A DNA stretch of 64,000 bases from DAISJM01 sp036821485 (GTDB lineage Bacteria > Verrucomicrobiota > Kiritimatiellia > CAIQIC01 > JAGNIJ01). The position numbers were made by a program, and so were the translations under genes. Under the pieces are notes generated by a model. The model had not been told where the DNA came from. It saw only the letters and a program-made list of their open reading frames with translations, and ran no database searches. The stretch is from positions 142,947-206,946 of the forward strand of contig DAISJM010000001.1 of assembly GCA_036821485.1 (NCBI GenBank), in the 5' to 3' direction. Positions 24,841 to 32,920 of this stretch are shown here, one piece after another. Each line of letters starts with the position of its first letter. Within the stretch, counting starts at the first letter, position 1.

Positions 24841-25371
24841 CTACAAACCTTCGAACAACGATAACTGCGTTGGTTGGGCGGGCGTGGCGGGGGTCTCGTA
24901 GCCGTCATCCGTCGGGAGGTCCGCAGCCTGCCGTGCTGCGACCGCCAGTTCATCACAGCGGGAGTTTTCCTTGTTGTCCGTATGTCCCCGCACCCAGATG
25001 AAGTTCGCATCGTGCAGCGCGCAAAGATCCAGCAGGATTTCCCAGAGGTCGGGGTTCTTTGCCGGATCCTTTCCCTTGTTGCGCGTCCAGCCATCCCGCC
25101 GCCATTGCTGCGCGTAGCCGCCGTTGATCATGTTCACAACATACTGCGCGTCGCTGTAGACGGTCACCTTGCCATGGGGCAGTTCCAGTTCGCGCAGGGC
25201 GCGGATGACGGAGAATAGTTCCATGCGGTTGTTGGTGGTCTTGAGGAACCCGCCGGAAAGCTCTTGCCGCTGCCCGTCGGCGATCAGGACGACGCCATAG
25301 CCGCCGGGGCCGGGATTGGCCTGGCACGCGCCGTCCGTGTAGATCGTGATATCGCCGGGAGACTTGAACAT
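24841..25371 (-). CDS. rnhA: Ribonuclease HI with a C-terminal clamp-binding-like motif
   Basis: Removes RNA from RNA:DNA hybrids. Catalytic acids are in TDGACQANPGPGG, NNRMEL, SDAQYV and HTDNKENSRCDELA. The basic handle-type region QQWRRDGWTRNKGKDPAKNPDLW is also present. The enzyme body covers about 150 residues as usual. An extra tail follows, proline-rich, ending TQLSLFEGL. QLSLF fits the bacterial beta-clamp-binding consensus QL(S/D)LF, so this enzyme may be tethered to the replication clamp (inference). It is divergent from the ABC-F gene with a degenerate TTTTCCAA palindrome between. Confidence 0.95.
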   Translation of the reverse strand: MFKSPGDITIYTDGACQANPGPGGYGVVLIADGQRQELSGGFLKTTNNRMELFSVIRALRELELPHGKVTVYSDAQYVVNMINGGYAQQWRRDGWTRNKGKDPAKNPDLWEILLDLCALHDANFIWVRGHTDNKENSRCDELAVAARQAADLPTDDGYETPATPAQPTQLSLFEGL

Positions 25372-25404
25372 CGCGGGAGTATTGCAGAGTTGGCGGCGGG
25401 ATCA

Positions 25405-25423
25405 ATTTCCAAGCATCGGAAAA
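25405..25423. repeat. Degenerate single TTTTCCAA palindrome (locus C)
   Basis: ATTTCCAA-GCA-TCGGAAAA departs at two positions from the consensus. It is the only locus with one copy and lies between the divergent rnhA and ABC-F starts. Confidence 0.6.
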
Positions 25424-25471
25424 TTCGTCCCTGACTCCGGGCGCTCAATGCAGTAACGTCCCCGGTCTCTC

Positions 25472-27370
25472 ATGCTAACGATTTCTGGAATGACCAAGGC
25501 TTTTGGCGAGCGCGCCCTCTTCGAGGACGTATCGCTGCAGGTCGGCGACACCGACCGGATCGGGCTTGTAGGCCCGAACGGCGCGGGCAAGTCCACGCTC
25601 TTCTCGCTCATTCTTGGGCGGGACACGGCGGATGCGGGCGAGGTGTTGATGGATCGCAATCTCTCGATCGGGCATCTCCCGCAGGAGACCGCGCCGGTCA
25701 ACGACGAGACGGTGCTGCAGTTGGCGACGGCGATCACGCCGGAGGTGGTGGAGCTTCAGCGGCGGATGAAGGAATTCGATGCGGGGCATGACACCGAGTC
25801 GCATGATTTTCACGAGGTACAGGCGCGGTTCGACGAGGTGGGGGGCTACCAGCTTGAGCCGCGGGCCAAGACGATCCTGCGCGGGCTGGCGTTTCGGGAG
25901 AAGGATTTCGACCGGCCGCTTCGCGCGATGAGCGGCGGCTGGATCATGCGCGCGCATCTCGCGCGGCTGCTCGTTCAGCAGCCTGACCTGCTGATGCTCG
26001 ACGAGCCGACGAACCACCTCGACCTTGAGGCGCTGCAATGGTTCCAGGGTTACCTCAAGACATACCCCGGTTCGATTCTGCTGATCTCGCACGATCGCGA
26101 GTTTCTGAACCAGCTCGTCGGCAGCATCGTGGAGATTCGCCAGAGCCGGCTGATTCGCTACCGCGGCAACTACGACGAATATCTTCTCCAGCGCGCGGCA
26201 CAGGAGGAGCAGCAGCTCGCGGCCTACAAGGCGCAGCAGAAGAAGATCCAGCAGCTCCAGGAGTTCGCCGACCGCTTCCGGGCGAAGAATACGAAGGCTG
26301 CGCAGGCGCAATCGAAGCTCAAGCAGATCGAGCGGATGGACAAGATCGAGGCGCCGGAGCGGGACAACCGGGCGATCAGGTTCCGGTTCCCGCAGCCGGT
26401 GCGCAGCGGGCACCGCGTCATCACGCTGAAGGACATTCATCACTCGTACGGCGAGAATGTGGTCTATCGCGGCATGCATTTCGAGGCCGAGCGTGGCCAG
26501 CGGCTCGTGCTGGTCGGTCCAAACGGCGCGGGCAAGTCCACGCTGCTGAAGCTGCTGGCGGGCGTGCTGCCGGTCCAGTCCGGCACGCGCGAACTGGGCC
26601 TGCACGTGAAGGCAGGCTACTATGCGCAGCACCGCGTCGAAATGCTCCAGCCGGGGCGCACGGTGCTGGCCGAAGCGTTGGACACGCCGCGGCAGTTGTC
26701 GGAAGAATTCGCGCGCACGGTGCTCGGCTCATTCCTGTTCACCGGCGACGACGTGTTCAAGCAGGTGTCGGTGCTCAGCGGCGGCGAGAAGAGCCGGCTG
26801 GCGCTGGTGAAGCTGCTGCTTGATCCGCCGAATCTCCTGCTGATGGACGAGCCGACCACGCACCTGGACATGACCAGCATCGACGCGCTGATTCGCGCGT
26901 TGGAGCCGTTCGAGGGCACGCTCATCTTCATCAGCCACGACGTCTACTTCATTCGCAAGCTGGCCCGGCAGGTGTTGCACGTCGATGCCGGGCGGCTCAC
27001 GCCCTATCACGGCGATTACCAGTACTACCTCGACAAGGCGGCGGTGCAGGCGGCGTGCGCAGCGGGGCTGCCCAAGCCTGCCAAGCCGCCGGAAGAGAAG
27101 TCGAAGAAGCGGCTCGAGGCTGAAGCGCGCCAAGCGCGCTCGCGCGAGCGGCGCGGGTTGGAGAAGGAAGTCGACAAACTCGAAGCGGAAATCGCCCGGC
27201 TGGAACTTAAGCAGAAGGAGTTCGCCACCGAGCTCGAGAATCCCGCGACCTATGACCAACCCGGCCGTGCGGTCGCCGTGAACCGCGAGCTTCAATACGT
27301 TACCGAGGATCTCGAACGCGCGACCAAGGAGTGGGAAGCCGCCGCGTCGAAGCTGGAAGCGCTGCAGTAG
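25472..27370 (+). CDS. ABC-F family ATPase (ribosome-associated type)
   Basis: Two ABC domains in one chain, with no membrane part. Walker A GPNGAGKST occurs in both (near residues 32-40 and 348-356). Signatures are MSGGWIMRAHLARLL and LSGGEKSRLALVKLL, and Walker B motifs are LLMLDEPTNHLD and LLLMDEPTTHLD. The linker between them (about 240-310) is the charged P-site tRNA-interaction motif of ABC-F proteins. A C-terminal coiled coil (about 545-632, LEKEVDKLEAEIARLELKQKEF) resembles the YdiF/Uup subgroup. Such proteins act on stalled ribosomes or give antibiotic protection. The ATG at 25472 lacks a ribosome site. Confidence 0.92.
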   Translation: MLTISGMTKAFGERALFEDVSLQVGDTDRIGLVGPNGAGKSTLFSLILGRDTADAGEVLMDRNLSIGHLPQETAPVNDETVLQLATAITPEVVELQRRMKEFDAGHDTESHDFHEVQARFDEVGGYQLEPRAKTILRGLAFREKDFDRPLRAMSGGWIMRAHLARLLVQQPDLLMLDEPTNHLDLEALQWFQGYLKTYPGSILLISHDREFLNQLVGSIVEIRQSRLIRYRGNYDEYLLQRAAQEEQQLAAYKAQQKKIQQLQEFADRFRAKNTKAAQAQSKLKQIERMDKIEAPERDNRAIRFRFPQPVRSGHRVITLKDIHHSYGENVVYRGMHFEAERGQRLVLVGPNGAGKSTLLKLLAGVLPVQSGTRELGLHVKAGYYAQHRVEMLQPGRTVLAEALDTPRQLSEEFARTVLGSFLFTGDDVFKQVSVLSGGEKSRLALVKLLLDPPNLLLMDEPTTHLDMTSIDALIRALEPFEGTLIFISHDVYFIRKLARQVLHVDAGRLTPYHGDYQYYLDKAAVQAACAAGLPKPAKPPEEKSKKRLEAEARQARSRERRGLEKEVDKLEAEIARLELKQKEFATELENPATYDQPGRAVAVNRELQYVTEDLERATKEWEAAASKLEALQ

Positions 27371-27409
27371 CCTTTCGCCTGACCACCTATCCTGCACGAG
27401 AACGGAATC

Positions 27410-27443
27410 TTGACATGCATGCATGACTCGTGTAGTCATGCAT
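27410..27443 (+). promoter_or_regulatory. Promoter and palindromic operator of the VapBC operon
   Basis: A consensus -35 TTGACA at 27410-27415 is followed by a perfect palindrome: ATGCATGACT (27419-27428), loop CGTGT, AGTCATGCAT (27434-27443). It ends three bases before the antitoxin ATG. The -10 must overlap the palindrome (TAGTCA at 27433), the usual layout for autorepression by an antitoxin-toxin complex. Confidence 0.75.
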
Positions 27444-27445
27444 AC

Positions 27446-27685
27446 ATGAAGACGATTACTCTGACGGACGAGGCCTATGAGCGGTTGCTCTCCTGGAAGG
27501 GTGCCTCCAAGGAATCGTTTTCCAAGGTGGTGCTGTCGGTCGTTCCTAAGAAAGGAACCTTGGGGCAGATGTTGGAAGACGTGAAATCCCTGCCGGCGTT
27601 GTCGTCGAGACAGGTCAGGGTGATGGAGGAGGCCGCAACCTGGGGCAGGAAGCCTGAGACGCTGAAGGACAAATGGACCTCCTAG
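27446..27685 (+). CDS. vapB: VapB-type antitoxin
   Basis: A 79-residue protein that should neutralise and, with the toxin, bind its own operator. The N-terminal strand MKTITLTDEAYERLLSWKG is the swapped ribbon/helix start seen in putative antitoxins of the DUF217/COG1753 type. The C-terminal half (SSRQVRVMEEAATWGRKPETLKDKW) should wrap the toxin. The start at 27446 is chosen because the longer frame would read through the promoter and operator. It overlaps the toxin gene by 13 bases, typical of type II modules. Confidence 0.82.
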   Translation: MKTITLTDEAYERLLSWKGASKESFSKVVLSVVPKKGTLGQMLEDVKSLPALSSRQVRVMEEAATWGRKPETLKDKWTS

Positions 27686-28080
27686 CTGACACCACGTTCC
27701 TGATCGATCTATGGCGGGAGCAACGCGCCCCGGGTTCCGCCACGAGTTTCGCCAAGCGGAGCGCGGACCTTGCGTTGGGATTGCCCTGGGTTGTTGTGGG
27801 GGAATTCCTCAGTGGAGGAGTGCTTGCCGGGCAGGATGGAGAACTCCTGGACGCTTTTGTGCAGCGCTATTCCATCATTCATTCCACGGATCGTATCGTG
27901 AACAGCTATGCGCAGATCTTCGCCTCTGTTCGAAAGGAGAGGATTTCCATGGGGCCCAACGATCTCTGGATTGCGGCATGTGCGGATGCTCTTGATCTTC
28001 CCTTGGTCACGCGGAACGCGGCGGACTTTGAGGTGGTATCATCCATTCGTGTGTTGAGTTACAAGGACGGGGGTCTGTGA
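27673..28080 (+). CDS. vapC: VapC-type PIN-domain toxin ribonuclease
   Basis: PIN-domain endoribonuclease of 135 residues. The acidic metal-binding quartet is visible: Asp6 and Asp12 in LLADTTFLIDLW, Glu in VVGEFLSG, Asp in GPNDLWIAA, and a last acidic position in RNAADFEVV. In relatives it cuts tRNA or rRNA to stop translation. Overlap with the antitoxin frame ensures coupled translation. Nothing suggests inactivation. Confidence 0.9.
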   Translation: MDLLADTTFLIDLWREQRAPGSATSFAKRSADLALGLPWVVVGEFLSGGVLAGQDGELLDAFVQRYSIIHSTDRIVNSYAQIFASVRKERISMGPNDLWIAACADALDLPLVTRNAADFEVVSSIRVLSYKDGGL

Positions 28081-28093
28081 ACGGGAGGTGGCC

Positions 28094-28606
28094 ATGAAGC
28101 GATGGATACTGTGCATGTGCCTGATGGGGATGTTGGCTGGGACGTCGTGGAGCGAGGAGAATGCAGCGCCTCCGCCGAAGGAAGAGAAGAAGGGGCACAG
28201 TTTTGGCCACAAGGTGTTGTTCTATCTGCCCAACCGCGCGTTCGATCTTTTTGACATGGTGCGACTGCGTCTTCGCCTCGGACCGGGGTTGGCTGTTGGC
28301 GTGCGCGCGACGGAGCCTCTCAGTGCCTACCTGGGTTCCTATGTCTCGGTGTACGGCGGTTTGCCCGGGCCCCGGCAAAGGCGTGGGATTCCGATTCCTG
28401 TCGGCTTTGAAAGCTACAACGGGGCGACGTTGAGCGTTGTTCACGCGGCCACCGGGGTGGGGCTCGGCCCGGACTACTCCCCGACTGAAATCGGCGGCAG
28501 CCTGCACCTTCTTATCATCGGCGCAGACGTGGATGTGGATCCGATGGAGGTCGTCGACCTGCTCGTGGGCTTCTTTGGTTTCGACCCGCGCCACGACGAT
28601 TTCTGA
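28094..28606 (+). CDS. Exported hypothetical protein, 170 aa
   Basis: GGGAGG at 28083-28088 fixes the ATG at 28094. A signal peptide (MKRWILCMCLMGMLAGTSWSE) precedes a short charged linker with PPPKEEKKG. The rest is a compact beta-like domain with Gly-rich turns: LFYLPNRAFDLFDMVRLRLRLGPGLAVGVRATEP, SAYLGSYVSVYGGLPGPRQRRGIPIPVGFESYNG, and a hydrophobic C-terminus (HLLIIGADVDVDPMEVVDLLVGFFGFDPRHDDF). That last segment resembles an envelope-associated domain. I do not recognise the family; an outer-membrane-associated role is a guess. It follows vapC by 13 bases but is probably not functionally linked. Confidence 0.75.
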   Translation: MKRWILCMCLMGMLAGTSWSEENAAPPPKEEKKGHSFGHKVLFYLPNRAFDLFDMVRLRLRLGPGLAVGVRATEPLSAYLGSYVSVYGGLPGPRQRRGIPIPVGFESYNGATLSVVHAATGVGLGPDYSPTEIGGSLHLLIIGADVDVDPMEVVDLLVGFFGFDPRHDDF

Positions 28607-28676
28607 CGCACCTCTCGAGGAGTCGGCGAATTCATATTTGGGCCTGTTTCGGGCCTAATTCGTTATAGTAAAGCGC

Positions 28677-28709
28677 TTGACGTTCGTGTCTGGGCGGGTT
28701 AACTATTAT
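28677..28709 (+). promoter_or_regulatory. Possible promoter of the PEP-CTERM gene
   Basis: TTGACG (28677-28682) is 17 bp from TAACTA (28700-28705), which runs into TATTAT. The leader of about 30 nt ends with GGAGGG before the ATG at 28742. Confidence 0.4.
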
Positions 28710-28741
28710 CTCATCCCAATTTCATAGTGGAGGGTGTGGCG

Positions 28742-29512
28742 ATGAGAAAGCTATTCATCGTTGCCTTGTTTGTGGTTTGTGTGGCCGTGACTCACGCGTC
28801 GCTGTTGGCTTCCGACAACGCAAGCGATGCTGCCTATAACAACGGTTGGACGAATGGTGCTGACGGCGGGACGGGATTTGGCGCCTGGACACTGAATGCG
28901 GCGGCCAACGCCGGGTACTTCGTCGGCTCTTCGGTCAACAACGGAACCTTTCCCAGCGGTGGCATCGACACGTCCGGAGGAAAGTCGTGGGGTTTCTACG
29001 CGAATAGCGGTTCGTCGGCGCACGGCTACCGGCAGTTTGAAGGCGGGGCGCTTTCGGTCGGACAGTATTTCATGATTGATTACGACAACGGCTGGCTTGG
29101 CGGTGGGTCGAGCGTTGGCTGGGGTCTCCAGAATGCCAGCGGCGAGAATCTGTTTGAGTGGTACTTCGCGGGTGGTGATTCCTTCTACACGATCAACAAG
29201 TATGGGGGCATCGGCGCCAGCAGCAATGGATGGACCGATGGCGGCTTGAAGCTTCAGTTCGGTTTGGTCAGCACCACGAACTTCTCATTGTCGGTCATTC
29301 AGGGTACGCAAACCAACACCTACAGTGGCTCGCTTCTCGCTCCGGCCGATCAAGGCATCCAGCAGGTGCACGTCTGGAACTACAACGCAGGGTCCGGCCA
29401 GAACTACGACGCTTTTGTCAACAGCATGCAGGTGGTTCCGGAACCGTCCGCGATTATCCTGACACTGCTGGGCGCGGGCATGCTCCTCGGGCTTGTGCTC
29501 AAGATGTTCTGA
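28742..29512 (+). CDS. PEP-CTERM sorting-domain protein
   Basis: An exported protein of 256 residues with a signal peptide (MRKLFIVALFVVCVAVTHASLLA). The body is a Gly/Asn/Ser-rich beta domain (YNNGWTNGADGGTGFGAW ... WNYNAGSGQNYDAFVNSMQ). It ends with VVPEPSAIILTLLGAGMLLGLVLKMF: a PEP motif, a hydrophobic helix and a weakly basic end. In other bacteria such tails are cut by exosortase and linked to exopolysaccharide export; no exosortase lies in this window. GGAGGG precedes the start. Its ligand or role is unknown. Confidence 0.88.
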   Translation: MRKLFIVALFVVCVAVTHASLLASDNASDAAYNNGWTNGADGGTGFGAWTLNAAANAGYFVGSSVNNGTFPSGGIDTSGGKSWGFYANSGSSAHGYRQFEGGALSVGQYFMIDYDNGWLGGGSSVGWGLQNASGENLFEWYFAGGDSFYTINKYGGIGASSNGWTDGGLKLQFGLVSTTNFSLSVIQGTQTNTYSGSLLAPADQGIQQVHVWNYNAGSGQNYDAFVNSMQVVPEPSAIILTLLGAGMLLGLVLKMF

Positions 29513-29519
29513 CGCCGGC

Positions 29520-30512
29520 TCAAATGCCTGTCAGCGATGGCTCGTCGAGCAGCGTCGGCTTGCTTTCCAGAAATGCGAGCGCTGTTTCCCTTGCCGCATC
29601 GAGCGTCGGCGCGTTGGACACGGCGGCCTGAAATCCGTGGCCGAACGTAAAGTTCCGCGCGTAGTACTTGGTGAACAGCTTGATCCGTGAGATGGCGACT
29701 TCAGGCGCGAAATCCTCGAGGATGTTGTCGAACATGCTCGTCCAGACCTTCGTATAATCCACGCTTGCAGGCTTGTTCCAGCCCGCGAAAACCCATGGCT
29801 GGGCGATGGCCATGCGCCCGATCATCAATCCTGCAGCGGGCTTGAACAGCTCCGGATTTTTGCGAAGGATGGCCGATCCCATGATGTCGCCGTTGGCGAT
29901 GATGGGGATGCGTGTGAGCGATGCAGCCCACGCGAGATGCTCATGCCGCGCGCGTCGCTTGAACTTGTCCTCGAAGAAACGCGGATGAAGAACGACGGCA
30001 TCGACACCGTTATCTTCGAAGCATTTCATTCTCTCCGTGAACCGTTCCTGCCAGCCGTCGGCGTCGCGGCCCAATCGGATCTTCACGGTAAGCAATCCGG
30101 GCCAGCAGCGGCGGACGGTTGCAAGCACGGAGGTCAGCGCGGGCAGGTCCTCGAATAGACTGCTGCCGGCGTCGAGGTTGCGGATCACGGGCGCGTGGCA
30201 GGCGAGATTGATATCGACGCCGTCGGGGCCTATTTCTGCAAGACGCGAGATGATTCGCTCGATCGGGTCATCCTGGCGGAGCATCAACTGGTAGATCAGG
30301 CGATGCTCGCCGGGGCTTCTGCGGAGATAGGGTGAGCAACGCGGGTCCTCGCGCAGGATCTGTTTCGCCGCGAGCATTTCGGTCCAGAATCCGCCGCAGC
30401 CGCCAAAGTTGGCGACGACGCGCCGAAAGGCGCTGTGCGTGAGCCCCGCCAGTGGCGCGCAGAACAGCGCGGGGTTGAACGTGACTCCGCGAATGGTTGC
30501 TTCCTTGAACAT
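29520..30512 (-). CDS. tRNA-dihydrouridine synthase family protein (Dus)
   Basis: A flavin-dependent TIM-barrel enzyme reducing uridines in tRNA. Family marks are FCAPLAGLTHSAFRRV (flavin site), a conserved Lys in LLTVKIRLG, a His in VVLHPRFFEDKFKRRARHEHL, and GLMIGRMAIAQPWVFAG. The loop that normally reads N-x-GCP carries NLACHAPVIRNLDAGSSLF: the catalytic Cys is kept but the Pro is shifted. The start is uncertain; ATG 30512 (MFKEATIRGV) fits the family N-terminus, with in-frame ATGs further up. It converges on the PEP-CTERM gene. Which uridine it modifies cannot be told. Confidence 0.85.
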   Translation of the reverse strand: MFKEATIRGVTFNPALFCAPLAGLTHSAFRRVVANFGGCGGFWTEMLAAKQILREDPRCSPYLRRSPGEHRLIYQLMLRQDDPIERIISRLAEIGPDGVDINLACHAPVIRNLDAGSSLFEDLPALTSVLATVRRCWPGLLTVKIRLGRDADGWQERFTERMKCFEDNGVDAVVLHPRFFEDKFKRRARHEHLAWAASLTRIPIIANGDIMGSAILRKNPELFKPAAGLMIGRMAIAQPWVFAGWNKPASVDYTKVWTSMFDNILEDFAPEVAISRIKLFTKYYARNFTFGHGFQAAVSNAPTLDAARETALAFLESKPTLLDEPSLTGI

Positions 30513-30655
30513 CGATGGCCCCATCAATAGCAGAAAAGCCGACATGTTGCGCCATATCCTGCGATTCTTGCTTGTGCCCCAATTAGCTTGTGTTTTTGGG
30601 ATAAAATGCAGATAAGTCTCCATTGAGAGCGGTTGCAGTAACGGGGGGCTGTTCC

Positions 30656-32851
30656 ATGTGTTCCAAGCATTTCATTGCACTGCAGAAGGTGGCGTTTCTG
30701 CTGGGCTCCTTTCTGCTGGCCGGGACGGCCTTGTCAGCAACGCTGCATGTAGATGCCGCAAACCCATCCTGCGACAACGTGGAGGGCGCACCGTACTGCT
30801 CTCTCCAGTCGGCGATTGACGCCGCGACCCCGGGCGACACGATCATCGTCAGCAATGGCGTCTACGCCGGCGAGATCGTTGTGAACAAGCCGCTGACGAT
30901 CGAGGGCTCAGGCGATACGAGGCTGGCCGGCAGCGCCAACCAGCGCGCGGTGTTTGTCCAAGCTGGCCATGCGGTGACGCTTCGCAATGTGATCATCGTA
31001 AACGGCGATAAGGACATCGGTGGCGGCATCCTAAATGAAGGCACCCTGACGATCATCGACAGCACGATCGTGAGCAACACGGCAAACGGGAACCTGACGC
31101 AGGTGACCGGACGTGGCGGCGCAATCTACAACGCTGCGACGGTCAGCTTGGAGCGCTGTGTCGTGGAGTGGAACCGGGCGGTGGGCGACTACGGCTACGG
31201 CTATGCGTCCCGCGGCGGTGCGATCTACTGCACGGCCAATGCCACCCTCGTGATCAGCAACAGCACGATCCGTGACAACACAGCGGACAGGACCGGCAAC
31301 ACCAGTATCCGTGACGGTGTGGATGGCTACGGTGGGGGCATTTGTGCCGAGGGCTACACGCTCCTCGTGGACTCGACGGTTGCCGGCAACACGGCGTGCG
31401 GATCGTATGGCTACCGCTACGGCGGCGGCTCGTACGGCGGCGGTATTCACAACCAGGGCACGCTGATCATCCGCAACTGCACGATCGCGAGCAACGTCGC
31501 GGACCTGAGCCTGACCCGCGCCTACTACGGCGGCGGTGGCGGCGCGATCTATAACACGGCGACGGTCATCGTGGAGCGTTCCTCGGTGGAGTACAACCGG
31601 GTGTTCACGGACTTCAATAGCCTGGGGTTCGTGGTTCGCGGGGGCGGGATCGGCTGCGCGGCCGGCACCACGCTCGTGATCAGCAACAGCGTGATTCTCG
31701 GGAATATGGCCGAGGGAAGTCCGGGTTCCCGTCCTCAGATCGGTGGTGGGGGTATTTGCTCCGAGGGCGGCACGCTCCTCGTGAACTCGACAGTCGCCAG
31801 CAATACGGCGTACGCAGTCGTCGATGCGAGCGGCGCGGCGTACGGGGGTGGCATCTACTCCCTGGGCACGCTGGAGATTCTGAACTGCACGATTGCGCAG
31901 AACTACGCCCACGCCGGGGGAACTCCGAGCGGTTACTCTGCTGCCCAAGGTGGCGGCGTTTACGCGCTGAATCGCTCCGTCACCCTCCGCAACACGATCC
32001 TGGCCGACAACCTCGCGACCTCCACCCAGCCCGACTTGTACGGAACGGTCAACTCACTCGGCTATAACCTCATCGAGAGTTTCTGCACCATCACCAACGT
32101 CACCGCGTCGGTGATTACCGGAACGGATCCGTTGCTTGCGCCATGCCGGTCGTACGGTGGCGCGCGCCCCGCGTTCCTTCTCCGGCTCGGCAGCCCGGCG
32201 ATTGACCACGGCGGCGCGGGCGGCCCGTCCGCCGACCAGCGCGGGGTCCCGCGCCCCCTGGACTTCGACGGTGTCGCGAACGCCGATGACGGTTCTGACA
32301 TCGGCGCCGTCGAGTTTGACAATCGTGATTTGGATTCGGACGGGATGTTCAACGACTGGGAGTTCCAGAACAGTCTCAACCCAACCAACGCGGGAGACGC
32401 CACGCAAGACCCGGACGGCGACGACCTGAACAATCTGGCGGAGTTTCAGCATGTGACCGATCCCGGAAACTCCGACACCGACGGCGACGGCATGGGGGAC
32501 GGTTGGGAATCGCTGTACGCCTTCAACCCGACCAACGCGGCTGATGCACTGGAAGACTTGGACGGTGACGGCGCGCTGAATCGCGACGAGTTCATCGCGG
32601 ACACCCATCCGACGAACGCGGCATCGAGGTTCGTGCTCAGCATCGGCTGGACGGCGACGCAGAACGTGTATTGCCTGTCTGTGCCGTCCTCCACCGCGCG
32701 GCAATACCTCTTGCAGTACAGAACGAACCTGGAGAGCGGCGCATGGAATGATGTGGCGGCCGAGACCGCCGGCAACGGCGGCACGTTGTCCGTGAGCTCG
32801 ACCAACACGTTGTTCTGCATCTACTACCGCGCGAAGGTGCGGAAGCCGTAG
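30656..32851 (+). CDS. Secreted right-handed beta-helix protein with TSP3-like tail
   Basis: The protein has 731 residues, with a signal peptide near MCSKHFIALQKVAFLLGSFLLAGTALSA. Then come 'CSLQSAIDAATPGDTIIVSNGVYAGEIVVNKPLTIEG', the start of a pectate-lyase-like parallel beta-helix, and many rungs with IxNSTIxxNTA and GGGIxxxGTLxIxNCTI. The helix ends in a choice-of-anchor-like segment (DPLLAPCRSYGG...AIDHGGAG). After it lie three acidic calcium repeats (DLDSDGMFNDWEF, DPDGDDLNNLAEF, DTDGDGMGDGWES, DLDGDGALNRDEF) and the beta cassette ending YYRAKVRKP. It is probably an adhesin or polysaccharide-active surface protein; no catalytic residues could be assigned. A strong terminator follows. 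Confidence 0.87.
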   Translation: MCSKHFIALQKVAFLLGSFLLAGTALSATLHVDAANPSCDNVEGAPYCSLQSAIDAATPGDTIIVSNGVYAGEIVVNKPLTIEGSGDTRLAGSANQRAVFVQAGHAVTLRNVIIVNGDKDIGGGILNEGTLTIIDSTIVSNTANGNLTQVTGRGGAIYNAATVSLERCVVEWNRAVGDYGYGYASRGGAIYCTANATLVISNSTIRDNTADRTGNTSIRDGVDGYGGGICAEGYTLLVDSTVAGNTACGSYGYRYGGGSYGGGIHNQGTLIIRNCTIASNVADLSLTRAYYGGGGGAIYNTATVIVERSSVEYNRVFTDFNSLGFVVRGGGIGCAAGTTLVISNSVILGNMAEGSPGSRPQIGGGGICSEGGTLLVNSTVASNTAYAVVDASGAAYGGGIYSLGTLEILNCTIAQNYAHAGGTPSGYSAAQGGGVYALNRSVTLRNTILADNLATSTQPDLYGTVNSLGYNLIESFCTITNVTASVITGTDPLLAPCRSYGGARPAFLLRLGSPAIDHGGAGGPSADQRGVPRPLDFDGVANADDGSDIGAVEFDNRDLDSDGMFNDWEFQNSLNPTNAGDATQDPDGDDLNNLAEFQHVTDPGNSDTDGDGMGDGWESLYAFNPTNAADALEDLDGDGALNRDEFIADTHPTNAASRFVLSIGWTATQNVYCLSVPSSTARQYLLQYRTNLESGAWNDVAAETAGNGGTLSVSSTNTLFCIYYRAKVRKP

Positions 32852-32878
32852 CGCCTGAATCTGGGCTGCGCTGAACCC

Positions 32879-32918
32879 GGGGGCCGCGGCAGAGATGCCA
32901 CGGCCCCCGTTGTGTTTT
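32879..32918 (+). terminator. Intrinsic terminator after the beta-helix gene
   Basis: 13-bp arms (32879-32891 and 32896-32908, GGGGGCCG... / ...CGGCCCCC) with one mismatch and loop GAGA, followed by GTTGTGTTTT. Confidence 0.85.
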
Positions 32919-32920
32919 CA

